Below are positions 36,130 to 46,522 of a stretch of DNA of 64,000 nucleotides, piece after piece. Origin of the DNA: Volvox africanus (Eukaryota; Chlorophyta; Chlorophyceae; Chlamydomonadales; Volvocaceae); NCBI GenBank assembly GCA_030268105.1, contig BSDZ01000116.1:620001-684000 (forward strand), in the 5' to 3' direction. The stretch's first letter is position 1. The number at the start of each line of letters is the position of its first letter. The position numbers and the translations under genes are program-made. The notes under the pieces were generated by a model. That model made no database searches. It worked only from the letters and a program-made list of their open reading frames with translations, and was not told the origin of the DNA.

Positions 36130-39100
36130 ATGGCCACTGCGACCACAGGGGAGGAGATCCCGTATATTGAGGAAGTTATCCACAACAGCTCTCTGGCGTA
36201 CTAAGTAACTCGCCGGACCAGACGGGTACGAAGGCGATGTTGACTTCAGGGCGATGCCGAGGTAGGGGAACAAATTGTCCACTAAGTTTACGTTGCAGGA
36301 AAGTTAGTTGTATTAACAGAACGACATCGCGATATGTACTCTGGCGACAGGTCGACACTGCCGTATCATCTTTTATTGCTGGCCAAGGCGTCACAACGCC
36401 GGAAAACTCACAGCACCGTATTACACTTGGTGGATATTTGATATACTTGTTCCTTATGTTCATAAGCGACTACCGTAACATTCTTGGGGAACGAGGATAG
36501 TGGATTAATACATCCTAACCAGAAGAGTCCGTCTCGAGATCACCAAACATCAAGATAGCCTCTTAACAGCATATAAGAACAACGGTAATAGATGATAATA
36601 AGTTTTCGATACCAAGGGCCAAGGGGGCACCATTGGCTACAGTTTTCCCAGATTCGATCCGGCCGTACACATTATTGTACCGGCAGGCAGACCGTCAGTG
36701 CAAGAGTACTATTACTTATGCGGCTTACGGAAGAGAGCACGCGAATCAGTCAAATAACAGTATGCGCTGAAGACCCTCAGTAGGGTACACGCTAAAAATT
36801 TATCCTGTTTGGATACCACTATGGCTATGATGGCGTGCCGTTCACTGCATCTAGTTTCCCCCATCCCCTCGATCCTTCTGCCCCGGGGACCTTCCTATGC
36901 AGAGTTTATGCATTGGTTATGTAATTTGCGCTGTCATAGGGTGTTTCATCTAGCTTACTTAACCTAGATGAAGTGGTATCTCCCTGTATCTCCGCCCTGG
37001 TCCGGGTCATGAACACAGGGGTTATCTATCAAGAGTCCATGTCGATCAAGTTATCGCAATATGCGACTTCATAAGGTTGGCGGGGTGGGGTGGGTGTTGG
37101 GTTTGGGGCGGGGCTCCAATATAAATATGGGCTCCAGGGCGATATAAACGAGGTCGGAACTGCAAGGAAAAATGAAGTCGCGGGCACATTCTACACAAGG
37201 GCCACGCGTTTTGCACATCCTAGCATGCGCCACACTCCTTACCTTGACCCATTCGATGTGCACATGCAGCCCCTTGCACGCTCACCGTCGCAACACCAGC
37301 CTTTACAGGATACATTTTTGTCTCTTATAAGGAGGCACTCCCCGTGATTCAAAATGTTTGTGCGTCACGTAGATGACTTGGGCTTGTCCAGCTCTTGACC
37401 CCACCCAGGCTATCGGAATATCTATCAGTACTTGCATCTCTTCCATCATCACCTCAAGCGCTTTGTGCTGAAACAGCTAACGAGTATCTGTAGATACATT
37501 TCCCAGGCTCATCATATTGGCGGTCATCGGCCCCAGGACAGCTCCACCCCCAACCGCTCAGGCCAGTCCCCTTTTCCTATTTTGGCTCATACGGTATTGT
37601 GTGTCAATAGCTCGTGCTCAAGATCCAACGAACAGGTGGATGTAATGGCACACGGAAGCAATTATGCTGTTGCAATGCCCCAGGCACCCCCTCCGAGGTT
37701 CGACGCCAGTGGGATGCTTTAACCAACCTAGCCGGATTATAAGCAACGCCAGCGCAACCCAACCTACCCTCGCCTTAGACGCATCATGCTAATATGTTGC
37801 AGCACATCCCCGTAGCCGTGGCCATGCGCAATATCATTTACGAGCAAGAAGGTATAAATCTAATTATTGCAGAAAAGGTGTGGCTCTGTAGGGTAAAATC
37901 CCAAGATTGATGGGAGCCCGACGTTTGCTTCGCACAGTTGGACGACACAGGCTGGTGCAGCCAGGGGCCAAGGTCAAAGCTGATGCAAAGAAGGTGGACG
38001 CTGCGGCCCAGTAACAAAGGATGCGCGGGTACATGCCATAACAACGAGAGCTCGTACAGCCCGCTCGCGCTGCGTGAATTCCGCATAACTTCCCTCTCCC
38101 TCCCTTTCCTTCGGCCGGTTTGGGCCGTTTCCCCTGCCGACGACTCCTACCAGCGAGATGAGCGTAGTCGTAATGTCACACAACCTTAGGGAAACGTTTG
38201 CCTAAATTGGAAATAAATAAACACTGTAGCTCCCATTTCACCGATAATAGGCGGTTGTCATTCTTTATCAGCATCCCCATGTCTATCAGCTCCGGCCGGC
38301 AAGCCAATGCAGCCTACCTTCCGGAGCCCTGCCCTCCAAGTCTGTCTGGTGCAGTGCAAGCCGCTTCACATTTCCTTGACCCTTAGCACCATTGCCTCTC
38401 CCAGCAATGCTAACATCGTCACTATCGCCGCCAAGGAACATTACTATCGATTGCAACATGACGGCTCGAGCTCTAATAATATATTGCAGCCTCCCCTCCT
38501 GCACGCCCCCTTACCACCTGATAATCCAGCACACTTCACCACCACGACCACGCGGTGATCCTCCTCGCTACCGGCAGGCCTTCCCGACCGCGCGAGCATG
38601 CAAACCACCGGTGCGCGACAGTAGAGCCCGAAGAAATTTGGCTTAGGATTCCTCATGGCGCTAAGCGATATGTGTTTGAGTGTGTATATATCTCCTCGCT
38701 TCGCCACAAAACGCTCGTATTCACACAGGTATGCACTCAAACATACGCATGCACAAGGAGCGCCCGCAGCCTTGCACGACGCAACACCGCCACGCCCGCT
38801 CCCCAAGTTCAATTGGTAACAACAACATAGTATTTCCCAAGTTCACAAAAATATAGCGAAGCCGTTGAAGTCATAAAAATGGCAACCAAAACAACCTGAA
38901 TTACAACCTTAAACCATTCGTTATTTGTAATGGCAGAAAGACTAAACTTTTGGGCTATTTTGAAGCACGAAGCCGGATGACAAGGATGACACACACGGAT
39001 GACAAGGTGGAAAAAATGCTCAAACTGGTACGGATCCAAGAGGTCCGACCCCAATGAGATTCATCCAAGATTGTTAATATCGCGAAAACCTCCGTGCGTG

Positions 39101-39430
39101 AACAACAGACCAACAAGCTCCCACCGACGCCGAATATATAATCCTAAAATGTCGTACCAACACCCGCAACCGCTTCAAACAAAAAGTAAATCCGTTAGAA
39201 CGACACACGCCGGAATTCTTCCTATTATCTTCACAGTTCACACCTGCGGGCTCGGTTATTAGGTTACGTACTGGCAATTCGGGCCAAGGAAAATGATTCA
39301 GGCCCGACACGTTGACGATGGCCGGCGTGAAAGTGAATCCGCATGTCACGCTGCGAAGTAATTTGCTGCATTCCAGCAGGACAACGCAAGAATCGCCGGA
39401 ATGTTGTCGTCTGCGGAGCTTCTTCTCATC
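36130..39430 (-). other. Intergenic region containing exons of an unrecognised minus-strand gene
   Basis: Between the GNAT start and the 3' end of the haemoglobin gene there are several minus-strand segments with good splice sites and protein-like translation. 38201-38151 (after AATTTAG, before GTAGGA) includes SLRLCDITTTLISL. 37859-37768 (after AATTAG, before GTAGGT) includes LLVNDIAHGHGYGDVLQH. 37467-37405 (after TTTCAG, before GTGGGG) includes ALEVMMEEMQVLIDIPIAW. 37272-37243, before GTAAGG, reads LHVHIEWVK. The phases do not all match, so at least one exon is missing and the start and stop are not located. I do not recognise the family. Confidence 0.4.
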
Positions 39431-41757
39431 CTACGAAGACGGCTCCTGGGAGGGCGGCATAAGTGGCACACGCTCGCTGCTTGCCTTGCCGCCATCGAAG
39501 AGTGATCTGCGGCCAATTTGCTCGAGCTCAGCGGCCAAGTCCACAGCCGGATCCGGAACAGCCGTCGCGATTGTTGGTGCAGTCACTACCGCCGCAAGCG
39601 CCGCCGCCAACGTTAAGGCAGATTGGTCTGTGATGGTGATGGACCCCGGTCGGTCGGCGGTGGCTTCAGGCGGTCTTGACTGCAGCTGCGCTGCGGGTAA
39701 TGAGGGTCCTGCCAAGGGGTCAGCTGCTGATGTTTCAATTGACACGACAGGAACGCTTACTGCTACTGATGCTGCCACCGTTTGGCCGGGTGACGCCAGG
39801 GGAAGGGAAGCAGCCCCGTTGCTGCACCCGGAGGAAGGGTTGGCTGAGGCCGCTGCCGTGGCCGCCGGCGTCGCTGGTCGAGCCGGTGTAGACGTAGAAG
39901 CCGCCGGTACTGCCCCCGATGCCGACGCCACGGCGAATCGGGAGCCGCCGGTGAAAGGGCACTGGGAACCGCGAGACGAAGGTCGAATCACCCCTGCTGA
40001 CAGCTCCTCCATTTTCGCCGCCGCCACCGCCGCGTTGTGCCCCCCCTCCTTCGCCTCCTCCTCCGCCGCCTCCGCCTCCTCCGCCACCTGATGCGCCAAG
40101 GTAATTTGCTCCTGCAATCTGCGCTCCCGCGCGTGATACGCCTCCTCCTCCTGTTCCTCCAGCTGGTGCTGCCTCGCCGCCTCTTCCTTCTCGCGCTCCT
40201 CCGTCACCCATCGCGCCTCCTCCTCGGCATCCTTGGGCGATGGCGTAAAAAAAGCATCTTTGAAGGGCCGCAGCCGCCGCATCACCTCACCAATAATGGC
40301 CTGCATAGAGACAGATACGCAAGGGACCAGCCGAAACCAAAGCAAAGCAACGGCGTATGTACGGCAATTTTGTCTACGCGGTATGAGCTTAAAATTCCAA
40401 GATGAAAAAGGTTTCCCTGCGCATATTGCGCGAATCCTTCTAATATCGTACGCACAGACTGACAGGCAGAAAAGACAGGCCGCACCTCCGGAGCTCCAAG
40501 CTCTGCCATCGCCTGCTCGAAGTACTTCATTCCCAAATCGAAGTCGTCTCCGATAAAGCCGCGCTGTTTGACAATACGTAAATGGGCGATACGGACGCTA
40601 CGGCCCAGGTACGGCACATCTGGCGGCCCAAACAACCTGAAGAAGGACAAGGTCGGGCGCACGACCGAAGAGGCGGGTAGGGAGGGCGGGCATATGGTAC
40701 TCTTTGCGTACCGTGTGGCTGTGGGTGATGCGAGCTTTGCATCTGGAGCAGGTTTCATTGGAAGAAGTTTGCAGCATAGGCTCGTTCAAATGTCAGCAGG
40801 CTAGGAATGCAGAATGCGGCAAGGGACACTTGAGCCTCGGTTTGAGGTTAGAACCTCGCTAATCTCTCGGCCGAGAACCTAACATGTCCCTTGCCATCCA
40901 CAGCGAAAAGGCTCCCAACCTTCTACCCCATCACAACACTTCATCACCCGCACGACAACCCAAGCTGTCGGATTGAGCTCAATGGTCCGAATGGCAAAAA
41001 AACCGCCATCTTCATCGTGACCATCATCATCATACCATTATTCCTATCGTACACGTTACCCATGCCTCACCAGGAGATAAATGCTGACTGCTTGGCCCGC
41101 AGATGCATCACGTCTTGATCATGCAAAAAGAGGATGAGCCTGGGGTCGGCATAAAGCTTGCGATAGAACAATTCCACCACTTTTTTTACCACATCGAGCC
41201 CACCGACGCGCTGGAGCAGCGGACCGTAAGTATTCTGTTTGCGTTTGATGCCGCAAGCGGCAAAGGAGTTACAGGTGAAAAAATGGGCTTCAGGAGCGAG
41301 ATAATGTAGGGAACGAATTTGACTATGTGATGCGAAAGGTAAGGGTGAGCAAGTATGAGCTACCCGCAGGTGAAGGCACTTTGCGTGTGATCAGAGGGCC
41401 TCGGTCCTGACGGCTTAAGAGTCGTGTACGGCGGTAGGTCCGTGCTGGAACATAGAGTGGTCCTGGAGACGACCTGAATGCCCTTAGAAGCCTTCTACAA
41501 ATCGTCTGGGGTGTGACGATAGCAAAAGTTGAGAACTGAAATGGTTGTCTTCATACCGCCGGCCAAATCTATGGTACATGTTATGTACATATTAACGAGA
41601 ACTCCGACAATTCTAGGCGACACCGACGGCGATAGCATGTTCAAGGCGGCGGTGGTATTGGTTCCCAATTTACCTGGCCAGCGGCGCCACTCTTAACTGT
41701 CGACGCCTGCATTTTCTGCCATTCTTCTATGCCTCGAACTGCTTCACGTATCTCGGT
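39431..41757 (-). CDS. Group I truncated haemoglobin with long charged C-terminal extension
   Basis: Minus-strand exons 41757-41674, 41234-41071, 40636-40486 and 40300-39431 join in phase to 422 residues, without the first exon. The globin core reads LLQRVGGLDVVKKVVELFYR (helices A-B with the conserved Phe-Tyr at B9-B10), then LRAKQSAFISWLFGPPDVPY (E helix with Gln at the E7 position). It continues with GRSVRIAHLRIV, where His is the expected haem-binding F8 residue, and DDFDLGMKYFEQAMAELGAP. This fits truncated haemoglobin group I, whose members bind oxygen or NO. The final exon adds 289 residues not normal for the family: a Glu/Arg/Ala coiled-coil-like stretch of ~90 residues, then Ala/Pro/Ser low complexity. 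The start is unresolved. One candidate first exon at about 41946-41866 (MSWGFCQFG) fits the phase but is weak. Confidence 0.85.
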
Positions 41758-44700
41758 CTGCAAAGCCAAAGACCAATAAAAACGAATGCAATAGTTACGT
41801 CAAGGAAGTCATTGACCCGTGCGGCAACGAACAGGATAGTTACAACCTCTGCTTCTACCGACCCTTCACACAAGAGGAGGAAGGAATGTTATCAGAGCAT
41901 GTAGAAATAACTTCGAACCTTTAATCCCGAATTGGCAGAAGCCCCAACTCATCCAGTTCCAATTACGTATATCTTCTTGGAGACAAGGACCTACTGGGCA
42001 GTATGCAAGCCTATCAGAAAAAGGGTTGCTGAGTGCACCCGGCCTAAACGATTTTTAAATCTCCCCTATGCGGATTCAGAGCTCCTGACCTCTGTTACGA
42101 GATGAGTTATTCCGTCGGCGGCACGAATGCAGGTATTACCCATGGTAATAGTATCGTAATAGTGATCGTAAATAGTAAGTAGTAGTATCGCAAGTCCGTA
42201 TCGTAAGGCTTTTGCCAGCCGCACTATAACTAGGACGCTTAGAAAAGCCAGAGAACTTTGAGGGCACTATACCTGAAAGACGTAATTAACTGACAAATGA
42301 CATTAAGAAAGCAGCATGTCAAGCGTCAGACGCTGAATGATCATTCGACAATGTACAACTCGTTACGTAACTTGATCCGTACAGGCTGCACGGAAAAGAA
42401 TTAGGATGATCCTAAGAGACGAAATTTTAGGATGATGCTGAGAAGGATTTATACTAAAAATAATTTAAGTCTTAAAGATAATATATTTTTATTATTTTCA
42501 TAAAGGTATAAATCATCCTAATGTATAATTGAAGGACAACACTTTGCCGGTAGTATTGCGTCATTTTATATTATAAAGAAACGATTTTACTGATAATTAC
42601 TGTTGTTCTAATTGGAATGGACCATGCTGACATGCAACAAGTACCACTTGAGCAGAGTTCCGTGACAGAGAAAGCACGCAAAATTACATGGGCCAAATAC
42701 CGTAGAATGGATTCGGCCATGGTTTAAATGTACACATGCGTGCATGCATGCGTGCTAATCTCGAGCCACGATGTTCAAGAAACAAGGGGTTCGACACGCT
42801 CTTATCCCTCTCTCCGACAAACACGTTATGGCGCAACATAAACCGAACACAGAAAAGATTGATTGCCAACAATGGACGGGGGGTACTTCAGACCAGACAT
42901 GTTGTTACCTGGCGATATCGCTAAGATCAGCAATATGCACAGGTCCTGGGTGTAACTGCTACTTCACAAACAACCAAGTTCGTAACCATCTCGCCCCAAA
43001 AACTTGATCTTGGGGTTAGGGCCTCTCCTACACAACAAAACCGCTCCAACCGTTCAAACCTCTCTCCACGTCACCAAATAACTGTACCCCAAGCCGCGTA
43101 TAAGAAACTCCGCATATCATATCTCGCAAAGCCGATCCAGAATGGCTCCCATGTCAGTAAGAATCGGAACAAGCACACCGACTTGCGACTAGACAAAGGA
43201 ACCACGACGACGGGCCAAACACATACATCACACAAATACACGTGCGCGTACGTACACACTTCCAACACACGCGTGGAAGAAGGTACAAAATCGACACGCC
43301 AGCGGGGCGCAAAGGGAACTCAATACCGCCTCCGGCCTTGAGGACCTTGTGGTACTTATTAGTCGCAGCAGCAAGAACCAGCAGCAGCAGCGGCATCATA
43401 CTAAGGACGTCTCGACAACAGAATAGCTCGTACCATCCCAAACCCTAAACTCAGGCCAAAACCCGACTCTGGCTCCCACCACCTAGAAGCAAAGGCGACG
43501 AGGGTCAAGGCAGGGAGGTGGCAACCGCAGAGGAAACTAGAGCAGCGACAAAGCCACTAGACTCACTGTACTTAGCGAAGGCCGACCTATATGTGCCGCG
43601 AGCCCAGCGCCAGGACCCCGCATCTTTCCGCCGCCCCGCCGCCTCCTGCGTCACTCTGCACTCCCGACTCCAACCTCGAGCTGCCACAGCACTCAGCACC
43701 CTAACCAAGCCGAACTGAATAAACATCGAATCAGGCCGTCCGCCCGTTAATGATTGATTCGAACATTGATGTGTCGAAACTTTGTTCTGTGCAGAGCAAT
43801 CCGGTAGCGGCTCCAAAGAGGTCGTGAGGTGCAGTGACGCCGCGCTCACCCACCCACACCCCCAGACTCACCGAGACGCTCAAGCGCGCGTCCGAAAACA
43901 GATATATCACAAAGCCATCAAACACGCACATACATGCGAAGATAGCTTCCTAGTGAAGGGACAGGTCCCCGGGCATCGCTGTCCGCTTGCTCCCCCGCTC
44001 CTTTCGAGCCACATCTTCGCGGACCACAACCTCGCCCCACTCACAAAACTGCTTGCAGGGCCAGCACGCCGTGCCACAACAGGCGGCATAACGACGACCG
44101 ACTGACTGAACGACCAACATTGTGTCGTCCAGTTCGCCCGCAAATACTGCACCATAATCAAGCAGCAACTGAATCCCCATACGGCATCATCGAACAACGT
44201 TACGTACTCCTCACTCTCAAGATCTCTCGGGCTGGATAGCTGTGGCATCCAGCTGCCAAACTATTGCGCACAGCTCATCCCGCCGACGCGTTTTCCCCGC
44301 AAGAAACTAGCGGGCACAGGCTCGAACCGGGCCACGGGGCGCAAAAGAAAGCACTCGTGAATCAGTTCGATGCACGTGTATGGCTCTGTGTAGATGGACG
44401 TGTCTGCAAGGGACGCGTGGCATAAGGAGCCCCGACGCAGAAAGACATAACCCATCCATGCAACATCTTGGTATGGGCCATCACACCAGCCGGCGCTACC
44501 AGCGCAGGCAACCAAAATCCATAAGGAGCTCACGATTGTTCAAGATCCGGGAGCGTTAGATCGCCCTCATCCCAAAATTCCTCTGTCTCTGGACTCAGGT
44601 TCCTCTATCATCCGCGAAAGATGCTTGCCTATAAGTTTGAACACCGCCGAAACACTTTTCCGGACATCTACCATTGCCTCAGCATTAGCAGCCAGCTGCC

Positions 44701-46522
44701 GATGCAACATACAGTACACAAAGACGCGGTGAGAAGGGAACAAGGAAAGTTGTCACACTGGGATAGTGGAGAGTGGCATAGCCCAAACCGGCCACAGTAT
44801 GACCACATCCTTGTCACATCTCTGCCGCAGTCGCGGGTCCTCCCTCCAGCGGCCGGGTTAGAAGGCTCTTGCGTGATGAAGCAAAAAAACAAAACAAAAC
44901 GCATCATTCACCAATTGACTCGCTCCAATTGACTCGTACTTAAGGTCCTTTACCGGGTGGCTTCAGTGCATCCGATAAGCAGCAATAGCAGTACAACGGC
45001 AGACTATGATCGATTACCAGCGCTCCGTTCTTCTCTTCGCCCATCAATCTGGCCTCCAGTCGACTCCATGCCGCTTGCTACACCTTATCCCAAGCCGCTT
45101 TTGCGTACCCGCACTCAAAAAGCTCTTCAGCCCGCACCTACTATCCTCCATACACAAAAGACCGCATCACATCACAGCAGTACTATGCAAACAACCGTAG
45201 CCAAACGACAAAGGTTCCTGCATCACCCTTCTTCACTGCGCGCAGACTCTCGCGCAGCCACCCTCCTTCCTAATGGCATCTTCGCTCCCGTAGCTCTTGT
45301 GGTCCGCACTGCCATCTCACTCCCCACCCGCCTCATCCAGACCTATGTCCGTCGTCAAGATGCCATCATTCCACGACTCCCGACCAGCCGGCTGACGGCT
45401 CGAATGTAGCTAGCATGAGCCAGTTTGGATTCCCTTCCATTACGGGAGAGGTACGCCAATTGGTGACATAACCACGTGTGCAATCCCGCTCCAAAAGCTT
45501 CTTCTTCACACAGTTAGCCAAACAGTCGCTTTCCATGTATCCGCCTCCTCGCTTCGGGCACGTGCGCTTCTAAAAAGAACGCGCACGTAAACCAGTAGAG
45601 CCCGAACATATAAATCATATGATCTCAATATCCACGACATGCGTATTTATGGGTTGGCAACGAACAAAAAAGGGCAGGACAACCCCCACTCGCACACACC
45701 TTAGGAGCCCACTCCGCGGCCAGTATTCACGATCGCACAACACGTACCGTATTGGATGATACGGTATGGTACGAGCACAAGTCGCATCAAATCGTCAGCA
45801 GAAGACGGGGCGATGGGTTCAGCCCTGTTAAGCACGGGCTACATAACATACTAACCGGTGCTGCTGAGGGACGCACCCGCATCCAAACCTCTCCTTGCTC
45901 GTTTCTCCGTGCCATGATTGCCCTTCCAAGGGGAGCTGAAGCCGAGCAGCAATGGCTGCTGTCGGCTGGGCCAGGCAACTCGACCGCGGGGGTGTTTCAT
46001 GGGGGTGTCTTGCGAGTCCAACGAGACTGAGCGCGCTCCTCTCCCGCTATCATGAACAAAACTCCGTTACTCCTGCCAGGCCCTACGTCCCATAAGAGTC
46101 CCCTCCGCACTCCTCCCTTCTTATTCCGGAGATGAAGGTAATTAGAATGGGCGACGTTATTGACCCATACTAATCTCTGCCGTAGATGCGCAGATACAAC
46201 TAAAATGTGAGCGAGGCCAGGACTGTTGACTGTCTCGCGCCCAATTCATAGCTGCAATGGCGATGCCCACGGACAGTAGGATCCAGGTTAACAGCCAGTA
46301 TAGCAAGGAGAAGATCCAGCATGCAGCTCTTAACTCCTCCTCGTGCCTACATCCATCCCAAGCCTCAGACGCTGCCGTGCCGCAATCCGCACCGAGTCCA
46401 CATCTCATTGGCCAGTAATCATAATCAAGCTCACCGCACCACATCACGCAGCCTGTGCAGGACACCAACGGTTTTCTGCGCAGCCTTTGACGCAGTATCG
46501 CCAGGCACCAGAGCCAGGTGCC
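41758..46522. other. Large unassigned stretch, AT-rich in its left part
   Basis: About 4.8 kb with no protein I can name. The left part (41.8-42.7 kb) is AT-rich and holds the MITE-like element described separately. Between 43.1 and 44.6 kb several minus-strand frames of 65-115 codons look partly protein-like, including QLLLDYGAVFAGELDDTMLV at about 44170-44110 and ELIHECFLLRPVARFEP at about 44375-44325. I could not assemble a gene. The 150-codon plus-strand frame at 44957-45409 is Ser/Thr/Pro/Arg-rich without a domain. A GCAT-rich tract lies at 42730-42755. Confidence 0.4.
42401..42521. mobile_element. Small AT-rich element with inverted TTAGGATGAT termini (MITE-like)
   Basis: TTAGGATGAT occurs at 42401-42410 and again at 42427-42436, and its reverse complement ATCATCCTAA occurs at 42512-42521. 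The last two flank a ~75-base core that is mostly A and T. The sequence next to each terminus also partly matches (TTTATAC in both arms). The first copy is extended into a perfect 15-base palindrome, TTAGGATGATCCTAA. No target-site duplication is clear, so this may be a degenerate miniature inverted-repeat element or a chance arrangement. Confidence 0.4.

Noticed and set aside
39312..40091. 259-codon plus-strand frame, Ala/Gly/Asp-rich
   Set aside because: It is antisense to the final exon of the truncated haemoglobin gene. That exon has a matching acceptor, phase and coiled-coil pattern on the other strand.
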